Positions 41,961 to 53,361 of a stretch of 64,000 nt of DNA are shown here, piece after piece. Numbering within the stretch: the first letter of the stretch is position 1; the number at the start of each line of letters is the position of its first letter. This DNA is from Hanleya hanleyi (lineage: Eukaryota; Mollusca; Polyplacophora; Lepidopleurida; Hanleyidae): NCBI GenBank assembly GCA_036873755.1, contig JAVTVY010019536.1:18253-82252 (forward strand), read 5' to 3'. The notes under the pieces are model-generated. The model had not been told where the DNA came from. It saw only the letters and a list, made by a program, of their open reading frames with translations, and made no database searches. Made by a program: the position numbers and the translations under genes.

Positions 41961-42354
41961 GGCGCGACAGACACTGCCTTTTGAGGCGCGCGATGGCGCA
42001 TGCGCACCATGACGCGCGTAAATTCAAATTAAGGTACGCTAAATTCCACGCACCTCGTTAAATACCTACGCAGTTTATTTATTATGTCCGCTGTTGTCAA
42101 AATCCTCAAATAGCCGCTGCCGAGAACCGCGAACTGAAACAGGAAGTTGAAATCGAGAGACAGGAAGTTGAAACGAGAGCCATATTTATCAGTCAATTTG
42201 ATTGGCTCACAGGAAAATGGCAACCTTGCAGTGACCAATGCAGATACTCGTCTCTTCCCGCATCCTTCTAGGACGGTTTTGCCCATGCGGTTTGTTCCTC
42301 CCGAACTACAGCAAATCTTGAACTTTCTCAGGTCGCGACGACGTTCTATTAATC
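41961..42354. other. Upstream region of the WNTGG exon
   Basis: Mixed composition with GACGCGC and GCGCGCGATGGCGCATGCGC near 41990. No separate gene. It could contain the promoter of the exon starting at 42355, but I see no TATA box. Confidence 0.35.
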
Positions 42355-42546
42355 ATGGAGAAGGAATCTAAAAGAACTGTTAACGTCGGTACGATAATGA
42401 AGTGGAATACTGGTGGCTTAATTCGATTCCAGTCAACCGATGACGGTAAAGTGGTCCTAGTTTGGTGCGCGTTGTACGCCAAACACAGCGACAAACTTTA
42501 TACAGACCCCCGTTTTCGTGGGCAAGCGGCGACCGTAATATTTGAA
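42355..42546 (+). CDS. Candidate first exon, zinc-finger-like WNTGG protein A
   Basis: 64 codons open from ATG 42355 to a splice donor (TTTGAA|GTGAGT) after 42546, phase 0. It contains KWNTGGLIRF, then a segment ending CALYAKHSDKL. The region is clearly related to a second frame at 44234 (TWNTGGLIDY ... ALCAKHGDRL). The C..C/H pattern with a following 'SGTNF...RH' in the relative resembles the N-terminal zinc-finger-like region of hAT-transposase-derived host proteins. That comparison is weak, and here the second cysteine is a tyrosine. A real but possibly decaying exon is likely. The rest of the gene was not found. Confidence 0.45.
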
Positions 42547-43073
42547 GTGAGTTGTACTGTTCAGTGTTGAGCCGGTGTAAAGTTGAAGTTAATAAAACTT
42601 TTCTTCAAGAAAAATGCTACTTGTTTAAATTTTCCTTACATTGATTAGCCAGCTAGAGCCCTAGCTGTCAATGGTAAAACCATCTGAAACCTCAAGATAT
42701 AAGGACATTATTATTAAATTTTTCTATATATTCATCTGTACTTGGATCCCTGAACCACAAGGTGGTGGATCTTGTATGAATAGAAACGGTATGCCCTTCA
42801 CTTGGCTCGCCTTAATAATTTTAGGAGAGCTATTTAAAGCTCCTGTATGGCTCTCCTTACCAAATTCAGGTACACCATTTCCAGCTCGCCTGCAATTTTC
42901 AAAAGTCAGTGTCTGGAAACTTTTGTTTGGGGCTTTGAGTATTTGCATACAAATTGGAATCTGGATTCTACAGGTGACCTGCATTTACAAACCCATTGCA
43001 TTGATTCCTTCAGTGTTTCCCAGTTCTTTGGCTTTGGAAGAATATTTGCATATGAACTTGGGTGTATGCTTTA

Positions 43074-43279
43074 AGGCCCATTCTCACGATGCGATTTGTA
43101 GTAACAACTCGGCGGGGGAATCCCCCCGATTTGTAGCATGCAACTAATCGCATGAAATAGGACCGGTTCTATTTCATATGACTTGTAGCATGTGACTAAA
43201 ATCGTACGAGTGTTCTCACGATGCAACTAAGTTGTATGCTACAAGTTGTTACTACAAATCGCACCATGAGAATGGGCCT
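43074..43279. mobile_element. 206-bp PIF/Harbinger-type MITE
   Basis: Termini AGGCCCATTCTCACGATGCG and its inverted partner (CATGAGAATGGGCCT) are flanked by the 3-bp duplication TTA (43071-43073 and 43280-43282). The TIR includes 'gatttgtagtaacaact' on both sides. TTA/TAA duplication and AGGCCCATT-like ends fit PIF/Harbinger. It interrupts an open frame (42671-43073, continuing at 43283-43458). Confidence 0.8.
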
Positions 43280-43589
43280 TTAGCCTGCAAGAACTTGCCA
43301 CCCTGTCTGTAACTGAACAGTGGGACTTTCTCCACCACAGATACCATGAGCACAAAGGCTGGGCAATTCTATTTGAACAATTTAGGTGTTTTCACTATCA
43401 TGTGTGCAAAATGCAATGTCTATGGAGAATTGAAGAAAACAGATTTTCTAAATTGTGAGAATTATCCATCATATCTTTGGTGTTATGCTGTTTTGCAAGG
43501 TTTTAATCAAAACAGTCTCTTGTCATATTATACAACTTCGACATGGGCGAGAAATTTTGTGCAAATATATTCTAGTATTACTGCTATAA

Positions 43590-43650
43590 ATGGAAGGAAA
43601 TGCTTGTCAAGATGAGGATGCAAGGATGGATGCCAGTACGACAGAACCAG
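43590..43650 (+). CDS. Candidate start exon of an unknown protein
   Basis: ATG at 43590 in a tolerable context (ataaATGG), 20 codons (MEGNACQDEDARMDASTTEP) and an excellent donor (CCAG|GTGAGTAA) at 43651, phase 1. A matching acceptor (tattttag|GAATG) lies near 45798, but its reading soon stops, so the link is unproven. Unknown function. Confidence 0.3.
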
Positions 43651-43659
43651 GTGAGTAAC

Positions 43660-44205
43660 CGATAAATTCAAATTTCATTTTCAGGTTTACAGTCTTTCGT
43701 TTTTGAGGTGCGCGAGTGTGGTCGCGCACCACAGCGCGCCTGATTTTATTCTCAGGGCCGTGATAAATCGCGCACGCCGAGAACGGTACAAAAGAACAAA
43801 AATATCTGTTGTTGTTGTGAGTCAGACGACATGCCGTGGTGAACGGAGAACTCTTTTTTCGTTTGTGGTAGATTTAGTGGCCTGCAGTCAATCCAAAATG
43901 CTAACTTGAACTCTAGTCCGGAATCCGTATTTCTCGTGGTTTTCAATATACTGCTCTAAATGACAATTTACGTCAAAAACATTTCCTATCGTACACATAC
44001 ATGATTATCTATAATCTAAAACCAATTTGATTTCTTTTAATTAAATAAATTGTACCATATTACATTGTACATTGATCGCATTCAACTTTATCAAAAATGT
44101 GTTTCGGTCCGTTTCCGAGTAAAAATTTGTAACGCACCCAGTTCAGCCGCCATTTTTGATTTTGAACTATATTGAAAATTACGCAAATGAACTTTAATTT
44201 GGACT
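43660..44205. other. No gene recognised
   Basis: Spacer between exon candidates. 'gtgcgcgagtgtggtcgcgcac' near 43710 is a small inverted repeat. Otherwise nothing supported. Confidence 0.4.
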
Positions 44206-44233
44206 GAAATTGGATGATCCTTCTATACAATTT

Positions 44234-44656
44234 GTTATGGCCACCGGTAAAGGAAATAGTCTACAATTGGCAACTTTTTTAACGTGGAATACAGGCGGGT
44301 TGATCGACTATGACACAGAAGATCGATGGTCGAGAGATGCTTTGTGTGCCAAACACGGCGACAGACTGTTAAAGGACAAGCCCTGGCTGAAAGATATTGA
44401 CAGATACGTGAGTGGTACAAATTTTGTGTCCAAGTATACAGTTAGCAGACATTTCTCGTCTAAAGTAGCTATGCTACATGAATTTCACAAAAGACTTGAA
44501 TACACTAGAACTATATATTTTATTAATCCTTGGATTGGAAGTAGCACAATGGAAAAACATAAATGTCGTCTGGTTCAGTTGCATACCGGGGGAACACAAG
44601 TCACTCAAGGGCAAATAACTCTCGCCGCTACTTTCTGGAAAAAAGGAAAAAGATGA
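44234..44656 (+). CDS. WNTGG zinc-finger-like protein B
   Basis: 140 codons from ttgttATGg at 44234; an upstream in-frame ATG at 44210 is also possible. Order: TWNTGGLIDYDTED (about 18-31), a DALCAKHGDRL zinc-finger-like knuckle, VSGTNFVSKYTVSRHFSSK (about 62-80, resembling the Cys/His-to-helix part of hAT/TTF-type fingers), then a C-terminal region with CRLVQLHTGG. It is related to the exon at 42355, and is intronless across the point where that exon has its donor. It may be a truncated or retrocopied relative. I cannot assign a function; DNA binding is plausible. Confidence 0.4.
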   Translation, partial: VMATGKGNSLQLATFLTWNTGGLIDYDTEDRWSRDALCAKHGDRLLKDKPWLKDIDRYVSGTNFVSKYTVSRHFSSKVAMLHEFHKRLEYTRTIYFINPWIGSSTMEKHKCRLVQLHTGGTQVTQGQITLAATFWKKGKR

Positions 44657-44775
44657 CCCCATCTAAGAAAATTAACTTAAGAATTCATTTGGAATAATTT
44701 TTTAAACCTACACATCATCATAAGTGTACAACTCGGTGATTAAGAATGAAAGAAACTAAATTTGAATAAGGGCAT

Positions 44776-45051
44776 TTAGTTCATTGAAGCGAATGCACTT
44801 AAAGCGATATACAAAAGCGTATTTTCTGTCGGAACATTCCCGCCGTTTAATGACATGAGCTGAACAGGGTATTTGCGCATGCGCAAGACGACCTTTTCTT
44901 TGTCTGGGAAGCACTGATAGTGAAAGTACACAGCTTCAAAATAACACTTGTCGGCCAATTTTAATCCCAGAAACAGGCCATAATGCTCACAAAGATAACA
45001 AATATGCGACTGATCGATGTTACAGATGCGTATTATACTTTTAGGTTGCAT
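44776..45051 (-). CDS. Hypothetical protein, unrecognised
   Basis: 91 codons on the minus strand from ATG 45051. The composition is protein-like, with a Cys/His cluster (CNIDQSHICYLCEHYG) and KVVLRMRKYPVQLMSLNGG, ending at TGA/TAA 44776. The upstream 15 bases contain AAGTATAATAAA. Convergent with the frame at 44234. No family recognised; it could be chance. Confidence 0.25.
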   Translation of the reverse strand: MQPKSIIRICNIDQSHICYLCEHYGLFLGLKLADKCYFEAVYFHYQCFPDKEKVVLRMRKYPVQLMSLNGGNVPTENTLLYIALSAFASMN

Positions 45052-45059
45052 TTTATTAT

Positions 45060-46320
45060 ACTTACCGTCAATATTTCAACCTCGCCGCCTGGTCCATGTC
45101 ACATGTGTCTTCAGTCTCTAAACTGCGAAATACGCGCAATTTAAGATACCGTTCTCATAACCGTCGCACCTTTACGTCACCTCTCATTTGATTTAATATG
45201 GTAAATCTACGTAAAAGAAGAGCACTGTGTCCCGGGTTGATGGGGGTCATTGTTGTCTGTATCGCCTGTATCGGGTAGGCTAGCACATGTGAGATTGGAA
45301 GGCCTCTCTCCAGACATGATTTACAATATATGCAAATAGTGAATTATTCTTTAGAATTTAGAATTACATGTATTCCATAATCTCTGATCTTGTCAGAATA
45401 TATTCTTTAATACCGGTATGTAGCTTGCCTTCTGCATAATTTGGCCTCGTGTAGTGAAAGTAAAATGTATGTGACACATGTGTAATGTTAATTTCAAATG
45501 ATCCCTAGTCGGCTCCAGGAACTATTCCATGTTTCACTGGTACAGCAGTGCCATTACAGCTCATGCATCCGTTAACATCACTGAGTAAACCGATATTGAT
45601 GATTATTTTTTTTTTTCATTTTCTTAATCTTTCTGGGTTAATTTTTTATTGAAAAGAAAGTTGAAATTTACCAGTGTGGTTGGAGATCATGTCAGATGAT
45701 CACTTTCAGGTTTGCCATGTTTAAATATGTGGTAGATTATCTGCACAACATACATGAATTTCTTCAACGTATATTCCTTTTTTCATTCCGTATTTTAGGA
45801 ATGTGGTGGAGAAATGAAGAGGTGGAACATCCGTTTTCAGCCAGGTATTACTGACAGACTGGTGCTACAAGCATGGCAAGTAACATTTATATGTAAATTC
45901 AAAACCTGCTGACCATGTACCGGTATGAAAATCAAAATAGTCAGCCATGGATCTGCCATATAGCTTCTTTTTTGATAGTTTGCTTACACGTATACATGTA
46001 CATGTAACCTTTATGCATTTTAGGTAGGCCTAGTTCATATCATAGAAAATCGGATCCGTCCAATCCGAGTTCAGTAATAGTATATGTATGTTCACATTTT
46101 GAATATGATCAAAATTTTACTAGAGCAGCCATAATAACTGTATAGTTATCAGTGACTTGAATTATCACATCATGACTAATGTACATAACATTTGCCTGTA
46201 TTGGACATCTCTATTTTTACATCTTTAATAGAAAAGAAAACACTAGCAGAAATCAGACGAATGATACCCAGTCAGGTGTCCTTTCAATGAGAAAAAAACA
46301 CAGGATGACTCTTTTTCCTC
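45060..46320. other. No gene recognised
   Basis: AT-rich intergenic or intronic DNA. A possible exon at about 45799-45873 follows a TATTTTAG acceptor (frame ECGGEMKRWNIRFQPG), but it lacks support from a neighbour exon. Confidence 0.35.
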
Positions 46321-46329
46321 TGGTTTTTA

Positions 46330-47641
46330 CCCCTCGGCCATTTTGGCCTCGGGGGTATTGTCGTCGCCATGTACGTCCGTCCGTTACCGCATTTTAGGCA
46401 AAACCGCTTGAGACACAACCACCAAATTTTCAACACTTATTTATATAGTGCTAAGTCAGACGCCTATCGAAAATGGCTTCCCTCTGCCCATATTTTACAG
46501 AGGTCTGCCCCTTTACAGATTTTTAATTTCTATTTCTGTGCTATATGCCTGAGTGTAACCAACTATATCTGCAGAAGTGTGTTCAGTATAGCTACTATAT
46601 TTTGGAAACTTGTTTGTATTGTTGTATTCTACAAGCCAACAAAGGATTACTCGCCTCGGCTGTAGCTGAATGTACAAGTTATATCTGCAGATCTGTCTTC
46701 GGTACAGCTTATTCGTCTTGGTTCTTATTTCACAGAGTGCTAAGTCAGACACCAATCAAAAGTGGTGCCCCTCGGCCCATACTTCACAGAGTTATGCCCT
46801 TTACAGATATGTTAATTTTCATTCCTGTCCTATATCCCTGAATGTAACCAACTATATCTGCAGAACTGTTCGATATAGCTACTATATATTTTGGAAACTT
46901 GTTTATATTGTTGTATTCTACAAGCCAACAAAGGATTACTCGCCTCGGCTTATGGAGTTGTGCCCCTTTCAGATGTAGTAATCTTCGATTTTTTTAGTTG
47001 TAGCTGAATGTACAAGTTATATCTGCAGATCAGTCTTCGGTACAGCTTATTCGTCTTGGTTCTTATTTCACAGAGTGCTAAGTCAGACACAAATCGAAAG
47101 TGGCGCCCCTCGGCCCATACTTTACAGAGTTATGCCCCTTTACAGATATATTAATTTCTATTTCTGTCCTATGTCCCTGAATGTAATCAACTATATCTGC
47201 AGAACTGTGTTCGATATAGCTGTTATATTTTGGAAACTTATTTATATTTCTGTATTCTACAAGCCAACAAAGGATTACTCGCCTCGGCTTATGGAGTTAT
47301 GCTCCTTTCAGATGTAATAATCTCCGATTTTGCTATATGTAGTTGAATGTACAAGTTATATCTGCAGATCCGTGTTCGGTACAGCTTATTTGTCTCGATT
47401 CTTATTTTACAGAGTGCTAAGTCAGACGCCTGTCGAAAGTGGCATCGACCCATATTTTACAAAGTTATGCCCCTTTACAGATATATAATTTTTCTATTTC
47501 TGTCCTATGTGCCTGAATGTAACCAACTACCGGTATATCTTAATCATCCCACATAGAACTGTCTCTTCCCCAATTCACACTACACATGGGTCTCAATCAC
47601 TTGGGGAAAGCCAAGGGGTTTTGATTAGATCAATCTCATGT
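46330..47641 (+). mobile_element. VNTR element copy 2 (~330-bp units)
   Basis: Same ends as 39801-40815, with about four units; the 'gctaagtcagac' marker is at 46448, 46737, 47075 and 47414. One unit is shortened by about 45 bp. The unit-number difference between fixed ends indicates expansion inside a mobile or duplicated carrier. Confidence 0.75.
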
Positions 47642-47644
47642 TAG

Positions 47645-48425
47645 ATCGAGGAGCAATCCTGTGCATCGTTTGTTCAGACTGGAGTTTTGATGGTAGCCCT
47701 ATATTATCTATATACGTAAGTCTTCTAATAATTCAATCACAGGAAGTCTAACGTGAGATTGAGAATAACGGTCAAGGTCATTTGACCTGGAATTCTCCCT
47801 GCTGGGGTCACTTGCTAATAACGCCCCGCGAACAAAGGCTTTCTCTCAAAAAACTGGATAACGGAGATCACACTTCCCCACCGTGCACAAACTGACAATG
47901 GACGCCATTTTTCAACATGGACTAATTAGGTAATCGGCTCTATCCGACAATAAAACAACCCCTCCCAACTCTCTGTCTATTGTTTTTTGCAGAGCTTTAT
48001 TAGAAGCCTAGGCCTGACAGCCAGAATATGATGTCAACTTTCCCATCCACTGCCTCATGAATTACCAGTATTGCATAGCCTGGCCTTATAGACCATTTCG
48101 ATTTAGTTTTTACTCTGACTAACCTTAATAAAACTTTTGATTTTTACAGAATGTTGTTGAGAAGTACAGAATAAGACGAGCAAGTAACATTCCCCTTGGC
48201 ATGCTTGGTGATCCTGACATCTGTTTACCCTGATAGACCAATAAGCGAAGAGAGGTGCTATAAAGATGTTATCCTGCAGGTGCCAGTTGCTCCAAGTGAA
48301 GTGAAAATGATTACTTGGACTTCAGTGAACACGGGAAAATATTACTAAGTGAAAGGACCACTAGAGATATCAATCTCGAATCCAGTCATCCGGTCCTGTT
48401 CTCCCTACAGACTCTTAAGGACTCT
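47645..48425. other. No gene recognised; weak promoter-like stretch
   Basis: Near 48238 a CCAAT box is followed by TATAAAG (about 48261). Just before it, a tttttacag acceptor at 48148 precedes 25 open codons ending TGA-TAG. These could be a terminal exon and a promoter, but neither has independent support. Confidence 0.25.
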
Positions 48426-48429
48426 TAAA

Positions 48430-48850
48430 CCTTTTAAGGACGGTCTGTTTCCAACCTGTTTCCGCTTATTTTCCGCACAGCTGTATTTGGATTTTTCATA
48501 TTTCCAGCCAGTTTCCGCGCTGTTTCCAGTGCGGAAACCAGCAGAGTGTTACAGTTTCCAACCGGTTTCAATCCTGTTTCCGGCCCAGATTCCGCATAAT
48601 TTCCGCTGCGGAATCTTGGCGAAAACAGCTTGGAAAGTGTAACACGTTCACTATTCCGCACCTCCGGAATCCTGGGTTCCGCTCAGTTTCCGCTTGGGGT
48701 GCTCCATGGTTTCCGTGCAGTTTCCATCTTGTATCTGTCCAGTTTACAATTTGGAAACTATGCGGAAACTGAGCGGAAACTGGATGGAATCCGGTTGTTT
48801 CCACCCAGTTTCCGCCCTGTTTCCGAATTCGGAAACTGGCACATTTCACC
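48430..48850. repeat. Interspersed GTTTCC/GGAAAC motif cluster
   Basis: More than twenty copies of GTTTCC or GGAAAC (often CAGTTTCCGC) at irregular 12-30 bp spacing, in both orientations. Forward orientation predominates before 48600 and after 48780, with inverted copies in between. It is not a clean tandem array. Open frames across it are Ser/Phe/Pro-rich by-products. Confidence 0.7.
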
Positions 48851-48854
48851 CAGT

Positions 48855-49620
48855 GCTGTCCTCTATCTGCTGCACCTACATGTAGCAGCCAAAGAACAAT
48901 GAGCTTAGATTAAATACAACAATTTGAGAGGAGTCCATGAAGGGTACATGCAGTGGACTGTGCCGAATCCTCAATTGATTTTATTTCTTCCTCGTTTGCC
49001 TTTTTGCAGGTGTTGGTGGCATTCTGGTAAACTATTTGGAGGGAGATGTTAGAAAAAAACATAAATGCAAAATAATGCAATGATAAATACAAGGTTATGT
49101 GTTACATGTATGGCATGACTTCCGTGACAAATCAGCGTGACTTCCGCGACAGACTTTGATGTTGATTTACCCACTACAATAAAGATTTTAAGTCCTATGC
49201 GAATCCAGTTTCAGTTCATTAAATTATAGGAGATTTACAAACACAAAGGATTTTTATTTTAACTAGATTTCCTAGGAAATAAAAACCAAATGCTTAATTT
49301 TGTGACTTCCGTGACGTCAGAATGAGGTTGAATAAATCTTCTCAGCTCAAGATACTGTGAGCAACTGCCAAGCCAAATGCTTACTGCTGCAAAAGACTGG
49401 TCTGATCTTGCATTAAATTAAATTAATTTAGATTAATCTTAATCTTAAAATTAAGATGCAAATCACTAAAATTAGGCATTGCCACTTTTAGATTGCCTTA
49501 GATTTGCTCTTGGAAAATATTAGTGGAGAAAGTCAATGCAAAGTTAATCAACGAGAACTGGAAAAACTGGAAATTCCTTGATATGTGTTTGAGTATTTTA
49601 TTGACCAAAGGCTTAAGCAG
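48855..49620. other. No gene recognised
   Basis: AT-rich. A TTAATCTTAATCTTAAAATTAAGAT near-palindrome lies at about 49435. Nothing else supported. Confidence 0.4.
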
Positions 49621-50390
49621 ACACTGTTAACGATCGCCCGTAGTTTTTACGGTAGAATACCTGCAGCTCAGGGTGCAGCCAACCATCTACCGTAAAAATA
49701 ACGGTGACCATAAAAGTTGTTTCACTGTCACCGTAAAATGTACGGTGATATACCGTAAATTTTACGGAGTTAACTTATAATATTTATGGTATAAATCTTT
49801 GTGATCAAGAGAAACGAAATGTCCAGTATTAAGTTTTCTAAACATTTATTTAAGCAGAATTCTGATTTAAGATAAGTAAATATGCAAATGAACCAAAATA
49901 ACATTCCGGAAACTGAAAATGACTAGTCATAAATAATAATAATAATGGGGTGGCGTTACAATACTCGGGTCGTTTCAAATTCTACTTCCAAATATGAACC
50001 AGATGTCTTCTGTCCACAGGTCCATTCAGACGACAGTGCCCTCTACTCTAAATCAGACTACGAGGCAGTTGTCTCACATAAAAAGGATCAAACAGGCAAA
50101 CATGGTATCTTCTATCGACCCCGATAGTGTAAACAAAAGCCAAAGTAAAGCTTGTTCTTATGGTTTCAGTATCACATCCACTTAATGGGTGCCAATCCGA
50201 CCCTGAATGGTTAATGAAACTCAAGAAACAGTCACAGATTACCTTTTCTAACCTCCAAATGAGGTGAACACGTATTACATTAACGATGAACTAATATAAT
50301 ATAAAAAAGCATGACTTTTTGATTGAAATTAATGATGAACAGAGTAATCTCCCATTACATTTGCAGGGTTAATAGGTCATACGATCACCC

Positions 50391-51612
50391 AATCTGATTA
50401 AAACTCAGACTTAATAAACCGCTCCTCTGTCGGACATGTCGCTAATTAAGATCTGGGGACAGTCCCCATCTTAAATCTGTCGCGCATGTCAGACTGGCGA
50501 CCAATCACAGTCCATCTACAACAGGCGAAAAGATGCCTATTGGCGCTTTCCATTTGGAGGCAACGCCAGCATTGCTCCGCCACAGTAAATGGAACGTGTA
50601 CAATCAAGGCATTGCCAGCGGCCACGCCGACTACGCGAAATGGAAAGCGCCCTATATTCAGTGGCGGCGAAGTTCAAGGGCGAGATCGAAAATATGGTGT
50701 GCCATGAATTTGACGTGCCCGCATTAAAGCAGGAGGAACTGCAGATGCTTTCTTGCATGCTACGTAAAAGACACTGTATAGCCGTTCTTCCTACCGACTA
50801 CGGGAAATCTTTATGTTGCCGAGTGTTCGGACCAGGCGCAGAGAAAACCCAGGCTGACGAAGTTCTTGCTCTCAACTCCAGTCCATGGGCGATAAAAAAC
50901 AGATTATTATTTGCTCCCCATTGCTCTCTTCAATGACAGACCAGGTGAAAATATCAAGGGATATTTCTTACACTGCTGGATATATAGGTACGGTTATTTT
51001 GTTTCATAAAATCAGTTCATAACTGCATCCCAACAACAACGTTAATATTACTGACAAATTGTTAAAAAAAATCTTCGCTGTGAAACCAACCAAACAAGTC
51101 CATTTTCACCCACAGGAGAGGAACTGCACTTGGGGAAGTAACTCATCCCGCATATTTACAGTGAAAACAGAAGAAAGAATTATCTCCCCACTCTCCGGCT
51201 CCTTTGGGCGAAAATGGACTTTCCCGGTTGTCGGCATGATCGTGTTTTCAATGTCAGGCAGTTGCTCAGACGATATAAACTTTGGAGATTTTTAAAATAA
51301 TTTCTAATGCCAGGGAAATATTTTTGATGACAAATATTTGCACAGAAAGACTTTGGAATATATGGTGAGTTTCGACAGCTAATGTGTTATATTAACTGAT
51401 AAATCCACGAAAACCTCGCCGTAGCGTAATGTGAGACAGACAGTAGATAAGCAGACGCTATACTATAAGGCGTCTCATTGGGCGACTATTTGACCCGGAA
51501 ACTATTTGATTCGGAGTTCATCTGACGGATTTGTTATAGGGACTGTCCCAGATCATAATCAGCGACATGTCAGATAGAGAAGCGGTTATTAAGTCTGAAT
51601 TTTAATCAGATT
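50391..51612 (+). mobile_element. Nested TIR element carrying a helicase fragment
   Basis: The left end AATCTGATTAAAACTCAGAC, with a ~75-bp segment containing GACATGTCGCTAATTA and GGGGACAGTCCCC, is inverted at 51541-51612. The family paralog at about 20740 lacks this whole insert. Between the ends is a plus-strand helicase-like coding fragment. Confidence 0.6.
50589..50936 (+). pseudogene. RecQ-like helicase N-terminal fragment
   Basis: 115 codons from ATG 50589 to TGA 50936. After a helical start, FDVPALKQEELQMLSCMLRKRHCIAVLPTDYGKSLCC reads like the start of a RecQ-type superfamily 2 helicase: motif 0 (xQxE), then a Walker A-type PTGYGKS in which glycine is replaced by Asp (PTDYGKS). The DEVH box and later motifs do not follow in any frame I can see. 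It is a 5' fragment captured in a TIR element, probably non-functional because of the changed P-loop and missing remainder. Confidence 0.55.
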
Positions 51613-52599
51613 GACGATCTCCTCCCATATGTGACCTTATTCCAGTTTACGGTATTCTACAGTATTTTGACTGTGAATAACGGTATCCTGCCTTATTTAT
51701 GAATATATGGTATATTATCGTCAAATTTACGGTAATATGCCGTAATTCTGAAGATACGGTAGATTACCGTCAGGCTTACGGTAATATGCCGTTTATTTAA
51801 CCCAACCTCCCCCCCTGTTGGTTTTTTGCTCCTATCTCCAGAACGACAAAAAATTGAGAGCTGAAGCTTCGTGACTTTTTGGATTATCATATTGAGGTCG
51901 TTTTGAGCCTGTTTGCATGACCCCTGGAGTAGAGGATCATGGATAAATTCAAAATGGCGGCTTTGTGGGGTAATAGAAAAGTTATGTTTATGTAATATTT
52001 CTTCAAATTTTTTGCTTTTCTGTATGGAAAAGGGGGTAAAATCTATTTTATTTCATATCAGATTATTATTTACTAATTTATTATTGAGTTTTTGCGAAGA
52101 AAAAGCAGAAATAAAACTAGGCCCATGGGCATATATAGAAAGGTGGTTCAGAAGATAAAGTTGTTGCTTGATTGAGGGTTGGGACAGATAACATCCATTG
52201 CAAGTGAACTTCTCTTTGCATAATCTAGATTTTATTGCACTGTACTTCCATTTGCAAATTAGTGTTTCGTAATTTATGGCTAACAGGAAAAATAGTTTTT
52301 AACTGATTGTGATACCCGAGTATCATTTTCAGAGACTATCGATTGCCTGGCTGCAAAAGTGGAGATAGTAAAACTCAAAAGAATAGCTGCTTCCTGAGTA
52401 GCAGATTTCTTTTCCAGAGTTTCAATTCAAAATAGGATCTATTTGTTTGAAAAAGCCCCCAAAAAGCACCTGAAAAACTGGCCATAATACCAAGCTGATC
52501 CGTATGTAGTGGTAATACTATTATACATACATGTAAACCCAGTACTGACACTGAATGAAAGTATTAGAACACATGGATGCATGAAACAATAAGTGGCAA

Positions 52600-52745
52600 G
52601 ACATCCATCTCAGAATATTTCAGTTCTCAGACATGTCAGATAGTATTATTCCTAAGTTTAACTTCAATTGATTCATCCATCTCAGAATATTTCAGTTCTC
52701 AGACATGTCAGATAGTATTATTCCTAAGTTTAACTTCAATTGATT
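52600..52745 (+). repeat. 73-77-bp direct duplication
   Basis: 'catccatctcagaatatttcag' through 'cctaagtttaacttcaattgatt' occurs twice, back to back. The copies look identical, so the duplication is recent. Confidence 0.9.
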
Positions 52746-52984
52746 CATTATTTTCACTACATACATGTACCTAGATATATCTAACACCAGTCTATGTGAT
52801 GACCTAGTTTTAGCTTGACCATTGATCAGAAACTAGACCCAGCATAGATACAGATTTGTCTACAGTAATGATCTATTACCCTTAAATTATCAGACTTATT
52901 TTACCAAGTTATCTGATGTACATCGCTATCAAACCAGGGGCCAACTACATAACTTATATAGACCGTTTTACTATTCTAATCTAT

Positions 52985-53361
52985 CGTACTATACCGCAAA
53001 AATTACTGGACCACGAGAGTGGAACAAATTGCCTCCTCTGCTTAAATGCATCAAATCGGCTTCTCTATTCAAGTCGAAACTTACCTCATATATTTTACAA
53101 GTCTGACTCTTTTCCAAGTTCCACATTGCAACAAATTTAAGATCTATTCACCATGAAAGTCTGTTTTCTCAATGCTATGTTAATGTGTAACCCTCTGAAT
53201 TATTTTGGGATAGAACAAGCCCCATGGGGTTTTATTCCCGCCAATAGCTTATGTGATCAAACATAACCTCTCCTTGTTCTTTTTTTTCTTCTATGATCAT
53301 ATTTCATTGGAGTGTAAATTACAATTATATTGGTGAATAAAGATCAATCAATCAATCAATC
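52985..53361 (+). pseudogene. LINE 3' end with (AATC)n tail
   Basis: The plus-strand frame ITGPREWNKLPPLLK...SASLFKSKLTSYIL then stops. This is the well-known C-terminal tail of CR1/L2/RTE-like reverse transcriptase proteins (GP.lWN.LP...s...Fk..Lk..L). About 250 bp of 3' UTR follows, ending 'aataaagatcaatcaatcaatcaatca'. It is strongly 5'-truncated, as usual for LINE insertions. Confidence 0.65.

Noticed and set aside
42671..43147. 158-codon frame taken as a gene on its own
   Set aside because: Its 3' end reads into the Harbinger-type MITE. Only the pre-insertion frame is worth considering, and that is reported as a finding.
48349..48902. Several 60-97-codon Ser/Phe/Pro-rich frames
   Set aside because: They follow the GTTTCC motif cluster on both strands and have no domain.
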